DNA from: Treponema sp.
GTDB taxonomy: Bacteria > Spirochaetota > Spirochaetia > Treponematales > Breznakiellaceae
DNA: 55,183 nucleotides
Reading direction: 5' to 3'
Assembly (NCBI GenBank): GCA_031278715.1
Contig: JAITJW010000147.1
Span: forward strand, 1-55,183
The notes under the pieces are model-generated. The model had not been told where the DNA came from. It ran no database searches and worked only from the letters and a program-made list of their open reading frames with translations. Positions 1-8,075 of this stretch are shown piece by piece. The position numbers were made by a program, and so were the translations under genes. Numbering within the stretch: the first letter of the stretch is position 1; each line of letters starts with the position of its first letter.

Positions 1-15
1 CCCCCCCCCCCCCCC
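1..15. repeat. Homopolymer run of 15 C at the window edge
   Basis: The window opens with fifteen consecutive cytosines followed by a short stretch rich in ACAC and CGCT. Nothing coding is seen before position 208. The run could be a true homopolymer tract or an artefact at a contig end; the sequence alone cannot decide. Confidence 0.6.
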
Positions 16-135
16 ACGCGAGCGTACACACACGCTACACTACTATACGCTTATCGTAACCACTTATATCTAAACAGCGTTAAGTCCCCTTGTTTCACAG
101 TGTCCTCCTGGGCATATAACAGTGTTCCCAAAAAT

Positions 136-173
136 GCCGGGTATCCGTCTTGTACGGGTATACCGGCCTTTTT
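136..173 (+). terminator. Hairpin plus T run upstream of the first lipoprotein gene
   Basis: An imperfect inverted repeat (GCCGG...CCGGC outer stem, CCGT...ACGG inner stem, loop CTTGT) is followed directly by CTTTTT. This has the form of an intrinsic terminator on the plus strand. It probably ends an upstream transcript, or acts as an attenuator ahead of the gene at 208. Confidence 0.5.
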
Positions 174-207
174 ATATACCGGCGGGTATACGCACAAGGA
201 GTGAGGT

Positions 208-705
208 ATGAAGAAGGTCGGTTTTATGTTCGTGGTTGTGGCGGTAGTAGTTATGGCAGGATGTACCTCCGTTGATCACACCACCAGCAGGGTAGGATGG
301 TCCTCGTATGCCGATATTGCGGTAAAGAACTTTGAGGCGGTGGGCGTTGTCTTCCTGGAATCCCAGGAAGTGTTTGAATACGGGCCCTTTGGCCTGTCCA
401 AATCCCTCAAGGGCAGCCGTATCGTATGGTCGGATATTCTGGCGGAGGCGGTTAACATGGGGGGCGATGATATCATCAACGTCAGGATAGAAACCACCAA
501 CCAGACCGAGCGGGTAAAATTTATCGACTTTTTTACCGGTTATACCCTGACCTACAAATACAAGGCTACCGCCTTGGCGATCAAGTACACCGAAGCGGTA
601 GAACGGGAAAAGTCCGGCATGGGAACAAGCATCAACCTTAACAGCAACGGCCCTGAACGTGAATTCCGGGCGGAAAGGGGTCTCTTTGGCGCCACCAGCG
701 AGTAA
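208..705 (+). CDS. Predicted lipoprotein, 165 aa, unknown function
   Basis: A short exported protein of unknown function. The N-terminus (MKK, then a valine-rich hydrophobic core ending in MAGC) is a type II signal peptide with a lipobox, so the mature protein should start at Cys19 and be lipid-anchored. The start is supported by AAGGAG a few bases upstream. The middle contains a GGDDIINVRIE stretch like that of small conserved lipoproteins whose compact alpha/beta domain carries a 'gaDaii.v' core. It is the first gene of a same-strand series through the outer-membrane-type protein, caspase, DUF4384 protein and cyclase. I recognise no catalytic motif. Confidence 0.75.
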   Translation: MKKVGFMFVVVAVVVMAGCTSVDHTTSRVGWSSYADIAVKNFEAVGVVFLESQEVFEYGPFGLSKSLKGSRIVWSDILAEAVNMGGDDIINVRIETTNQTERVKFIDFFTGYTLTYKYKATALAIKYTEAVEREKSGMGTSINLNSNGPEREFRAERGLFGATSE

Positions 706-793
706 AGGGGCCGGGAATTCTCCTTAAATAACTAAAAGTACCAACAGGGACCCTCCGAACGGCGCGTTCCTGCTGGCGCTTTGAAGGATCGCC

Positions 794-1507
794 ATGAAAA
801 AGTACCTTCTTGTCTTTGCCTTTGCGCTGGCCCTTCCCTGTTTGTGGGCGGCGGACGATTTTGTCTATGACACCGTAGTTACCGGGACCAGATTTACCCA
901 CGGTACGGGTTTCCGCTTTGGTCTTGAAAATACCCAGGGCACTGTTCAGGTTAGAGAGTTGAGATCCACATACAACCCCATATCAGGTTGGCAAAATACC
1001 TGGTTTGAAGATGAAAAAGACTGGATAGTCACGTTTATGAACCCCGGATTAACTTACCAGGCGGAATGGAAGTACTTCATGCTGGATATAGCCCCGGGCT
1101 GGGCATTCTGGAACGGCAACCATGAACAGATGAATAGTCCGGGTTTAAGTGTTCAGCCTATGGCACGATACCCAGTAGTGGATAATCAAAAACTACGTTA
1201 CACGGTTCTTATGGGGCCGAATTTCCTGGTTAATATCGCTGGTATAGATATTTCCGCCAATCTGTCGCAGGAACTTGGTGTAAAAATTAACGACAGGTTT
1301 ATGCCCTTCCTGGGTTTTGGGCTTGGTGTTCCTCTTGCCGGGGGATCTATGACTGAAGAAGTGATTACCCACTCGTATAATGATACAAAAAATTTTAACC
1401 CTGGGCCACCGAGGATCTGCTTCCAGATTACGCTGGGTCTTAAAACCATGGTCCTGGAAGATGTATTTTATTACCGGGGTAAAGAAGTCCACCGCCGCCG
1501 CCGGTAG
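794..1507 (+). CDS. Exported outer-membrane-type protein, 237 aa
   Basis: The N-terminus (MKKYLLVFAFALALPCLWAA) is a cleavable Sec signal peptide ending in a Leu-Trp-Ala-Ala site. The mature part has alternating hydrophobic and polar residues, many aromatics and glycines, and recurring turns, as in small outer-membrane beta-barrels. It does not end in the classical terminal aromatic residue; the tail is basic (KEVHRRRR), so the barrel call is tentative. It lies 88 bp after the lipoprotein gene and 9 bp before the caspase gene, in the same operon. No enzyme motif is visible. Confidence 0.65.
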   Translation: MKKYLLVFAFALALPCLWAADDFVYDTVVTGTRFTHGTGFRFGLENTQGTVQVRELRSTYNPISGWQNTWFEDEKDWIVTFMNPGLTYQAEWKYFMLDIAPGWAFWNGNHEQMNSPGLSVQPMARYPVVDNQKLRYTVLMGPNFLVNIAGIDISANLSQELGVKINDRFMPFLGFGLGVPLAGGSMTEEVITHSYNDTKNFNPGPPRICFQITLGLKTMVLEDVFYYRGKEVHRRRR

Positions 1508-1516
1508 GGATCTGTC

Positions 1517-3163
1517 ATGAAACCTGCAATGCTGTTTTTGGCCGCGGTTCTCCTTGTACTGACCCCGCTTGGCGCGCAGGACAGGGGTTTCAGAGCGGCT
1601 GCCGCGGTGGGACCCGATGTGGTTATCGGCAAACAGTGGGCTGTTTTTATCGCTATTGACCGGTACCAGGAATGGAGTCCTCTGAATAATCCCGTCAAAG
1701 ATGCCCATGAGATTCGGGATATTCTTGTGGAACGGTACTTTATTGACGAAGTGGTGGAACTCTACGACGCAGACGCTACCGCCGCCAACATCCGCCGGCT
1801 TTTTGCGGATTTAAGAACCAGGACCGCCAGTAACGATTCTGTTTTTGTGTTTTACGCCGGGCATGGTCAGACGGATGCCGTTACCAGTACCGGGTCCTGG
1901 ATACCTGTCGATGGGGGGCGGGATCAACTGGCCCAGGCAAACTGGCTTCCCAACATCCAAATTCGCAACATGCTCTCCGCCCTGTCCGCTAAACACGTGT
2001 TTCTGGTGGCGGACGCCTGTTTTTCCGGGGATATGCTGGATACCAGCCGGGGGGCTTCTCCGGAGATCAACAGCGAATATTACCGGCGGGCCTACAGCCG
2101 GGTAAGCCGCCAGGTTATGACCAGCGGGGCCAGCGAAACCGTGCCCGACACTTCGGAATTTGCCCTTCGCCTTAAAAGTACCCTCCGCCGGGCCGAGGAC
2201 TCCGTCATCGATCCGGAGTACCTTTTTTCCAATGTCCGGGAAGTCCGCAGCACCCAGCCCCTTCTGGGGACGATCCTGGGGTCCGAACACCAGAGTGGGG
2301 GGAGTTTTCTTTTTTTCAGGCGGGATGATCCGATGAATCCCGCCTCCGGCCTGGCTTCGGACGGCTCCCCTCCGACTGCCTCCCCTCCTATGGCCGTCCC
2401 GGCCGTGGCTGCCCCTTCCAGCCCTGCGGCTGCCCCGCCCTCGGAAACCCCGCCTGCCCCCTCCCTGGCCGAGGGGCTGGTCCTGATCCAGGCCGGCAGT
2501 TTCATGATGGGTAGTGAGAATAACGAAACAGGCCGGGGCAGGGATGAGTTCCGCCACCGCGTGATGGTGGACAGTTTTATTATGGGGAGTGCAGAGGTGT
2601 CCCAGCGGGAATACCAGGCCCTTATGGGGACAAATCCCTCCCGTGTCAAGGACGATGCCCTTCCTGTGAGCATGGTAAGCTGGTTTGACGCGGTAGAGTT
2701 CTGTAACCGCCGGAGCGCGCAGGAGGGACTTCAGCCGGCTTACAGCATCAACGGGAGAACTGTTACCTGGGATAAAACTGCCAACGGCTACCGTCTCCCC
2801 ACCGAGGCGGAGTGGGAGTACGCCTGCCGGGCGGGTACCGTTTCCCTCTACCACACCGGGGCCAGCCTGCCCCCCGCACCCTCCGGAAAAAACGCCCTGC
2901 TTCCCGCGGGAACGCCGGACCCCAATGCCTGGGGACTTTCCGGGATGCACGGCAATATAGCCGAGTGGTGCTGGGACTGGTACGGGGATTATTCGGGCAG
3001 AAGCGAAACAAACCCTTCAGGTCCGGCAACTGGTTCCAGAAGGATTGTCCGGGGCGGAAGCTGGGATGCCCGCCCTGCCGCCCTCCGTTCCGCCGCGCGG
3101 GACAGCTCCGCTCCTGCCAGGGGTACTGTGGCTATAGGTTTTAGGGTATGCCGTTCCAATTAG
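1517..3163 (+). CDS. Exported caspase-like (peptidase C14) protein with C-terminal FGE/SUMF1-like domain
   Basis: A signal peptide (residues 1-20, ending LGAQ) directs export. Residues about 38-265 form a caspase/metacaspase fold: VFIAID strand, catalytic His116 in FYAGHGQTD and catalytic Cys168 in VADACFSGD. A Pro/Ala-rich linker (about 277-317) leads to a formylglycine-generating-enzyme-like domain (about 320-548) with LVLIQAGSFMMGS, RLPTEAEWEYACRAG, GNIAEWCWDWYGD, RGGSW and a closing GFRVCR. The paired cysteines of true FGE near RGGSW are absent (the sequence there is DARPAALRS), so this domain probably binds ligand rather than making formylglycine. The caspase dyad is intact, so proteolysis after a basic residue in the periplasm is plausible. 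The neighbouring DUF4384 gene is a domain often fused to bacterial caspases. Confidence 0.9.
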   Translation: MKPAMLFLAAVLLVLTPLGAQDRGFRAAAAVGPDVVIGKQWAVFIAIDRYQEWSPLNNPVKDAHEIRDILVERYFIDEVVELYDADATAANIRRLFADLRTRTASNDSVFVFYAGHGQTDAVTSTGSWIPVDGGRDQLAQANWLPNIQIRNMLSALSAKHVFLVADACFSGDMLDTSRGASPEINSEYYRRAYSRVSRQVMTSGASETVPDTSEFALRLKSTLRRAEDSVIDPEYLFSNVREVRSTQPLLGTILGSEHQSGGSFLFFRRDDPMNPASGLASDGSPPTASPPMAVPAVAAPSSPAAAPPSETPPAPSLAEGLVLIQAGSFMMGSENNETGRGRDEFRHRVMVDSFIMGSAEVSQREYQALMGTNPSRVKDDALPVSMVSWFDAVEFCNRRSAQEGLQPAYSINGRTVTWDKTANGYRLPTEAEWEYACRAGTVSLYHTGASLPPAPSGKNALLPAGTPDPNAWGLSGMHGNIAEWCWDWYGDYSGRSETNPSGPATGSRRIVRGGSWDARPAALRSAARDSSAPARGTVAIGFRVCRSN

Positions 3164-3236
3164 CAAAACGGGCGGGTCCCATTCGGTTTGACGCCGGGTG
3201 GGGCCGGAGATCGGCAGGGGACAACGAGGATCAGCG

Positions 3237-3818
3237 ATGAAAAAAGCAATTCTGTACTGCCTTTATAGCGTTTTGGTCCTGGGGCGAATATGGTCCCTGG
3301 ACTGGTCCCTGGCTTTCAATTCCGATAATCCGGATGTTGCGGAAAAATCATTTTCCCGCCCCTTTAGCCTGCGCGATGGTGATGCCCTTCGTATCCTTAT
3401 TCAAAGTGAAACACCCGCCTACTGTTACGTTGTCGCCGTTGATTCTGAAAACAGTGTTGCCGTGCTGGAACAGACGGAACTGGGAAAAGACGAATGGACC
3501 ACTGTTGGCCCACTGGTTCTTACCCCTCCGGGCGGGCAGGAAATTTTTTACATTGTAATGAGCAGTACACCGCAGAAAGCCCTGGATGATCGCCTTGGCG
3601 CTCTGATACTCCGGGGCGAATCCCTGACTGCGATGGAAGATGTGGTTAACGAAATTTTACGGATACGGAGAGACGTATCGCAATTACGGGAACAGCCAGA
3701 AATGCCCGTGTCAATGGGAGGTTCGTTTCGCGGGGGAGAGTTCGACCTGTCCTGGGCGTCGGCCTTTAGATACTCCGGCGCGGAATGTTATGTCAAAAGT
3801 ATTATCATCAGACACTAA
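3237..3818 (+). CDS. Exported DUF4384-domain protein, 193 aa
   Basis: The start is placed at ATG 3237, downstream of an AACGAGGA ribosome site, giving MKKAIL plus a hydrophobic signal segment; an upstream in-frame ATG at 3198 would spoil the signal peptide. The core shows the DUF4384 pattern: LRDGDALRILIQSETPAYCY followed by VVAVDSENSVAVLEQ and a late LTPPGGQEIFYIVMSS strand. DUF4384 is a small beta-rich domain of unknown role found at the C-terminus of bacterial caspase proteins, so a separate copy right after a caspase gene suggests the two act together. Its 3' end overlaps the cyclase start by 29 bp, which implies translational coupling. Function is otherwise unknown. Confidence 0.75.
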   Translation: MKKAILYCLYSVLVLGRIWSLDWSLAFNSDNPDVAEKSFSRPFSLRDGDALRILIQSETPAYCYVVAVDSENSVAVLEQTELGKDEWTTVGPLVLTPPGGQEIFYIVMSSTPQKALDDRLGALILRGESLTAMEDVVNEILRIRRDVSQLREQPEMPVSMGGSFRGGEFDLSWASAFRYSGAECYVKSIIIRH

Positions 3819-5727
3819 GGCGGACCTTGCAGTAGTTTTTCTTATCCTGCTTGTTTCCCTTGCCCTTTCCCTTACGCCGCTGTTCTCCTTTTTTGATCGA
3901 ATCCTGTACGATTCGTTCCTGAAAATAAAAGCCGGCTATTACCCCGAATTGCCCAATCCCCGTATTATTTCTGTCGATCTGAACGATTCATCGGAAAACG
4001 AACTGCGGGAGGCCATTGATTCGCGAAACGCCTTCGCAGATTTGCTGTGGGTACTTGGCGACTGTGCCTCTTCTGCGGTACTGGACTTTGTTTTCAAAAA
4101 TCCCCTGGGAGATGGTGAACCTTCCCCCGCCGACCTGGAGATGATACAGGCAGCCGCCGGCATGAAGTCCCTTGTGCTGGCGGTGATCCCTGTGCCGGAA
4201 AAGCTGGCAAACTATTCCCACAGTGATCTTGACCAGCAATCACGGGAAATCCTGAGCAGGAATCTGTGGCATATCAGGGAAATGGGGGCAAATTCCATTC
4301 CCGTGGCCCGGTCTTTTATCCTTTCTTTTCCCGCGCTAAGCGGTGCCGCCTCCCAGTTGGGCCACATTGGAGTTGAACATGACAAGGACGGTGTCTACCG
4401 GAAAACCCCGCTTTTTTACCGTTGGGAAGACGGGCTAATTCCCTCGCTGGCCCTGGCTGCGGCAGTCCGGGAACTGCATATTGATCCCCAGACCATAGAA
4501 TTCTATCCGGGAAAAGTACTGATCCTGCCCCGTGGACCGGAGGACCCGCCCATCAGAATACCTGTGGATCGTTCAGGTTATGTTCGTATCCCCTACACCA
4601 TGCGCTGGATCGACAATCTGTACCGTATCTCCTTTGCCCAGGCAGCCAGGGCCCGGCACAACGATGAACTATTTGACAGGATTTTTGATGAACTGTCCGG
4701 CAGTATCTGCCTGGTGGTGGATACCAGTACCTTTAAGCAGGATTTCGGAATTACCCCGGTAGAAGCAGTGTTCCCCCGTTCCGGTATTTACCTTGCGGTA
4801 ATGAGCGCCATCTTTAATAATGCTTTTTATTACGATATACATTTTGCCATAAAATTACTGCTCAGTGTCTTCACGGTGATCGCCGTTCTGTTTGTGGGAC
4901 TGCAAAAAAAAGACAGCCTTTTTAACGCGGGATTCCCGCTTCTTATCCTTGCCGAGGGCGGACTATGTTACCTCCTGTGGCGCTGTTTCTCCCTTGTACC
5001 CTTCTGCGGCGTCCTCATCTTTTTCATATCCGTCTCGTGGTTGGGCCTCTTTATTCTTCGTCAGTTTTTCCGCTACCGTGAACAGCTTCTCTACAGGAAC
5101 GCCCTTTCCAGGTATTTCCCCCAGGCCCTTGCAGAACGGATCTGCGCCGAACGGAGCATCGATCTGGCCCCCGCCGCCAAGGAACTTTCCGTACTGTTTG
5201 CAGACATCGTAAGTTTTACCAAATGGTCTTCCGATAAAACGCCGGAGACAGTCCACACCTTTTTAAGCGATTACCTGGAATCTATGGCGGCTATCATTTT
5301 TGAACACGGCGGAACCATTGATAAGTTCATGGGGGATGGTATTCTGGCCTTCTTTGGCGATCCTTTTGAACAGGAAGACCACGCCGAACGGGCGGTACGG
5401 GCTGCAATAGCCATGCAGAAAAAGAACGTCTCCCTGCGGGCAATCTGGATGCCCAAAGTTCACATAAACCTTATGGTCCGCATAGGCATTAACACCGGCA
5501 TGGTTATTGCGGGGAACCTGGGAAGCAAGACTCGCATTGAGTATACCGTGATCGGCGCGGCGGTAAACCTGGGCCAGCGCATGGAAAGCAACGCCCCGCC
5601 GGGGGGTATCCTGGTCAGCGCCGCCACACGCGGGGCTGTTAGGGGCCCTATCCGTTTTGGCAGCCCGCGCCTTGTTACGGTTAAAGGGTACGATACGCCT
5701 GTCGAATGTTTCGAGGCCCTGTTCTAA
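3790..5727 (+). CDS. CHASE2-domain membrane adenylate cyclase (class III)
   Basis: Start ATG 3790 lies inside the end of the DUF4384 gene and gives 645 aa. There is one membrane segment (about 14-34), then an extracytoplasmic CHASE2 sensor (about 40-345), three more membrane segments (about 352-428) and a cytoplasmic class III nucleotidyl cyclase domain (about 460-645). Metal-binding Asp472 (LFADIVSFT) and Asp516 (KFMGDGILAFFGD) are both present, and the IGINTGMVIAGNLGS and YTVIGAAVNLGQRME segments match active adenylate cyclases. It should make cAMP in response to a periplasmic signal. Being last in an operon of exported proteins suggests that the caspase/DUF4384 pair or its product feeds the sensor. 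Confidence 0.9.
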   Translation: MSKVLSSDTKADLAVVFLILLVSLALSLTPLFSFFDRILYDSFLKIKAGYYPELPNPRIISVDLNDSSENELREAIDSRNAFADLLWVLGDCASSAVLDFVFKNPLGDGEPSPADLEMIQAAAGMKSLVLAVIPVPEKLANYSHSDLDQQSREILSRNLWHIREMGANSIPVARSFILSFPALSGAASQLGHIGVEHDKDGVYRKTPLFYRWEDGLIPSLALAAAVRELHIDPQTIEFYPGKVLILPRGPEDPPIRIPVDRSGYVRIPYTMRWIDNLYRISFAQAARARHNDELFDRIFDELSGSICLVVDTSTFKQDFGITPVEAVFPRSGIYLAVMSAIFNNAFYYDIHFAIKLLLSVFTVIAVLFVGLQKKDSLFNAGFPLLILAEGGLCYLLWRCFSLVPFCGVLIFFISVSWLGLFILRQFFRYREQLLYRNALSRYFPQALAERICAERSIDLAPAAKELSVLFADIVSFTKWSSDKTPETVHTFLSDYLESMAAIIFEHGGTIDKFMGDGILAFFGDPFEQEDHAERAVRAAIAMQKKNVSLRAIWMPKVHINLMVRIGINTGMVIAGNLGSKTRIEYTVIGAAVNLGQRMESNAPPGGILVSAATRGAVRGPIRFGSPRLVTVKGYDTPVECFEALF

Positions 5728-5770
5728 CAATTTAGACACGATCTGCCGTGTATTTTCCAGAGCTAACAAC

Positions 5771-5796
5771 TAAATCTAAGGTTGCTTTCCCAAAAA
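5771..5796 (+). repeat. Dispersed palindromic repeat, half copy
   Basis: Begins TAAATCTAAGGTTGCTTTCC and continues as a run of A. The same sequence recurs at 51328 and, reversed, at 31228-31265. This copy lacks the right arm. It sits between the cyclase and the acyl-CoA ligase. Confidence 0.7.
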
Positions 5797-5918
5797 AGGG
5801 GGCGGATGGCGTTCCTTTCTGGGGTCTATGGCGCTCCCCCTTCTTATTTTCATTCTGCTTGCACCTATATGCGTTTTTTGGGGTCTAAAATTTATTTTGA
5901 CTTATTTGAAGATTTTAC

Positions 5919-5947
5919 TCGACAAAAATTGCAAATTTGTTTATCAT
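5919..5947 (+). promoter_or_regulatory. Sigma-70-type promoter abutting the acyl-CoA ligase start
   Basis: TCGACA (5919-5924), a 17-bp spacer and TATCAT (5942-5947) form a near-consensus promoter. The expected start of transcription falls at about 5954-5956, on the ATG at 5956. No Shine-Dalgarno sequence precedes that ATG, so a leaderless mRNA is likely. Confidence 0.55.
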
Positions 5948-5955
5948 TCTTTATT

Positions 5956-7749
5956 ATGTTGAAAGGTTCGGACTATATTGCCGATTGGCCGGATTTCCCC
6001 TGGTCCAACTTTGCGGCTTGGCTGGAGGGGATTGAGAAAGACTGGGGCGGTCGTACCGCCATTTTGTACCGGGCCGGTAAGCAGCGGGAGTTTACACGCT
6101 GGACTTACCGTTTTTTCGCTGCGGAGTGCCGGCGGATTGGCCGGGGGCTTCTGGCTGCGGGGCTTGGTAAGGGGGACCGGGTGGTTCTGTGGGCGGAGAA
6201 TCGTCCTGAATGGATGGCGGTATGGGTAGGTGTTGCGGCTGTCGGTATGGTCATTGTTCCGGTCGATTTTCTGGTCTCTGAAGAGGAGTGTCGCAATATC
6301 ATCAGGATCACCGGCGCCCGTGCCTTTTTTTACTCTGGCCGGAAGAAACGTTTTGCCGAATCCCTGCAAAGGGGCGGTGTTTCCTTTGATGTCAGGCTTT
6401 GTATCAGTGCGGACGGGGAGGATGATGTCCGTTCTGGCGGGGCTTTTCCGGGTGGGGTGGATACTGCTACGAACGGGGGCAGTGACGAATGGGCGCGTTT
6501 CGGTACGGATGCCGGTGGACAGGTTCTGCCCGGCGTCGATAGTATTGGCGGGCAGGATCCTGTATCCATTGTGTTCACGTCGGGTACTACGGGTTTTGCC
6601 AAGGGGGTTACTCTGCATCACAAGGGGATCATTGCCAATACCAGTGCGGCGATTCTTCAGTTGCGCGCCTATGCCTATGATGTGTTTATCAATGTGTTGC
6701 CTCTTCACCATACTTACCCTACTACCTGCTCCTTTATAGCCCCTCTTAGTCTGGGGGCGGCTACCATTATTGTCGAAAAACTGGTTGGCAAGGTGGTGGT
6801 GGACGATATACGGGACGGTAAGGGGACATTCCTTATTGCCGTGCCTTTGCTCTACGACAAGGTTATGGTGGCTCTGGACCAGGGGTTTGGTAAGCTCAGC
6901 CCTCTGCTGCAGGGTATCTTCAACAAGCTGCGGAAGGTTTCCCTGGACAGGGCCAATAAGGGGAAGATCCGCTTTGGCAGAATCGCCTTGTGGCTTGTCC
7001 GTAAGAAGGCCGGGCTTTCGTCTATCAGAATAGTCGTGGCCGGTGGCGGTCCCCTTAGTCCTAAGACTGCAGACTTTTTCGATTCTTTTGGGTTTAACAT
7101 GGTTCACGGCTACGGGATGAGCGAAAACAGTCCCCTTATCAGCGTGAACACCCCCTGGCACCGGCGTAATGTCTCCGTGGGGCTTCCGGTTAAGTACACG
7201 GATGTGCGGATAGACGAGCCCAATGAGGAAGGACACGGCGAGATAGTGATCAAGTCCCCTTCGGTTATGCTGGGGTACTACAACAACCCGGAGGCTACCG
7301 CGGAGGTTATTACCGAAGATGGTTGGCTGCGGACGGGCGATTTGGGTTACCGCGACGAAGACGGTTTTATCTACATCAATGGTCGCAAGAAGAACCTTAT
7401 CGTGAGTTCCGGCGGAAAAAATATCTACCCTGAAGAAATCGAATCCTGTTTCAACGGTTCCAGGGTTATCGGCGAGATCCTTATTCTGGGTAAGCGTGAA
7501 GAGCAGTTTGGCGGGGAACGCATTTTTGCCGTTGTGGTTCCCAATCTTGAAGCCTTGGCCGCGGATTACCCTGGCCGGGAACTGGACGATGCCTTTCTTA
7601 GGGATCTGGTCAAAAAAGAGATAGAGGAGGCCAACCGGCATCTGGCGGGTTACAAAAAAATCGGCGACTTCACCCTGCGCCGTGAACCTTTTGAAAAAAA
7701 CGCCCAGCAGAAGATCCGCCGTTTTCTGTACCGGAACTACGCAAGCTAA
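5956..7749 (+). CDS. AMP-forming long-chain acyl-CoA ligase / AMP-dependent synthetase
   Basis: It activates a carboxylic acid, probably a fatty acid, to an acyl-adenylate and then an acyl-CoA. Visible ANL-family motifs are the P-loop VFTSGTTGFAKGV, the acyl-pocket/A5 motif GYGMSEN, the A7-A8 hinge GWLRTGDLGYRDEDGFIYI followed by GRKKNLIVSSGGKNIYPEE, and a C-terminal NAQQKIRRFLYR region containing the catalytic lysine. From ATG 5956 it is about 597 aa, normal for the family; the reading frame stays open to 5782 but that part overlaps a promoter and a repeat and looks non-coding. It appears to be a single-gene transcript, with a hairpin just after its stop. The substrate cannot be read from the sequence. 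Confidence 0.88.
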   Translation: MLKGSDYIADWPDFPWSNFAAWLEGIEKDWGGRTAILYRAGKQREFTRWTYRFFAAECRRIGRGLLAAGLGKGDRVVLWAENRPEWMAVWVGVAAVGMVIVPVDFLVSEEECRNIIRITGARAFFYSGRKKRFAESLQRGGVSFDVRLCISADGEDDVRSGGAFPGGVDTATNGGSDEWARFGTDAGGQVLPGVDSIGGQDPVSIVFTSGTTGFAKGVTLHHKGIIANTSAAILQLRAYAYDVFINVLPLHHTYPTTCSFIAPLSLGAATIIVEKLVGKVVVDDIRDGKGTFLIAVPLLYDKVMVALDQGFGKLSPLLQGIFNKLRKVSLDRANKGKIRFGRIALWLVRKKAGLSSIRIVVAGGGPLSPKTADFFDSFGFNMVHGYGMSENSPLISVNTPWHRRNVSVGLPVKYTDVRIDEPNEEGHGEIVIKSPSVMLGYYNNPEATAEVITEDGWLRTGDLGYRDEDGFIYINGRKKNLIVSSGGKNIYPEEIESCFNGSRVIGEILILGKREEQFGGERIFAVVVPNLEALAADYPGRELDDAFLRDLVKKEIEEANRHLAGYKKIGDFTLRREPFEKNAQQKIRRFLYRNYAS

Positions 7750-7760
7750 AAGCCTTGTTT

Positions 7761-7797
7761 GAGGGGGGATAACCAGCTTCGCTGGTTTGCCTCCCTC
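7761..7797 (+). terminator. Hairpin after the acyl-CoA ligase gene
   Basis: AACCAGC-TTC-GCTGGTT is a perfect 7-bp stem (7771-7787), extended by GAGGGGGG on the left and CCTCCC on the right. No T run follows, so it may be a Rho-assisted terminator or a 3'-end protecting hairpin. Confidence 0.4.
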
Positions 7798-7833
7798 GGC
7801 CCAGCCTGCCGGCCGGATACGGCCTTGGCGGTC

Positions 7834-7861
7834 TTGGCATTTCTCACGTGCATGGTATACT
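7834..7861 (+). promoter_or_regulatory. Promoter for a candidate intergenic small RNA
   Basis: TTGGCA (7834-7839), a 16-bp spacer and TATACT (7856-7861) lie in the convergent gap between 7749 and 8071. There is no plus-strand gene downstream before the convergent TPR gene, so the product would be a non-coding transcript starting near 7868. Confidence 0.4.
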
Positions 7862-7867
7862 AAATTG

Positions 7868-8044
7868 AATCTATTGTAAAAACACAACCATCGCATACCA
7901 GCACTGAAAGAAGCATAATCGAAAAAACGAGTGGGGGTAGCGGAAAACCCGCGAAGCGGGGTTGGAGCGAGGGGGAGCAGCGTGAAAAAGACTTTTATAG
8001 AGTAAAAGAACTTTCCATTTGGGTTCCCTGTGCTCCCCCTTTTT
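7868..8044 (+). ncRNA. Candidate small RNA of about 177 nt ending in an intrinsic terminator
   Basis: A promoter-like pair lies just upstream (7834-7861). The segment contains a CCCGC-GAA-GCGGG hairpin (about 7948-7960) and ends with GGGGGAGCA (7971-7979) pairing with TGCTCCCCC (8031-8039), followed by TTTTT (8040-8044). That is the form of a small RNA with a Rho-independent terminator. It matches no RNA family I recognise and has no convincing reading frame. An alternative is that the long hairpin is only a terminator shared by the convergent genes. The rest of the 320-bp gap holds only the ligase terminator and a repeat copy. Confidence 0.35.
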
Positions 8045-8055
8045 AGTTTGTTGAC

Positions 8056-8075
8056 AAGCGCAACAGGCTGCTAGC
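8056..8075 (-). repeat. Dispersed repeat GCTAGCAGCCTGTTGCGCTT
   Basis: On the minus strand this is the 20-mer GCTAGCAGCCTGTTGCGCTT, identical to 29006-29025. Its TAG is the stop codon of the TPR gene. Partial copies occur at 33004, 39810, 40199, 40210 and 41410-41457. Confidence 0.75.

Noticed and set aside
1-135. Promoter or origin in the AT/C-rich start of the window
   Set aside because: No convincing -35/-10 pair or DnaA-box cluster; the poly-C run makes the sequence quality uncertain.
1811-2950. A 379-codon minus-strand open frame
   Set aside because: Antisense to the caspase/FGE gene; Gly/Arg/His-rich translation with no signal or motif.
2476-3163. Diversity-generating retroelement with the FGE domain as variable protein
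   Set aside because: The fold is right for a DGR target, but no reverse transcriptase or second copy of the 3' end (template repeat) is visible in the window.
5944-7896. A 650-codon minus-strand open frame
   Set aside because: Antisense to the acyl-CoA ligase, which has full ANL motifs. The antisense product is low-complexity, basic and without domains.
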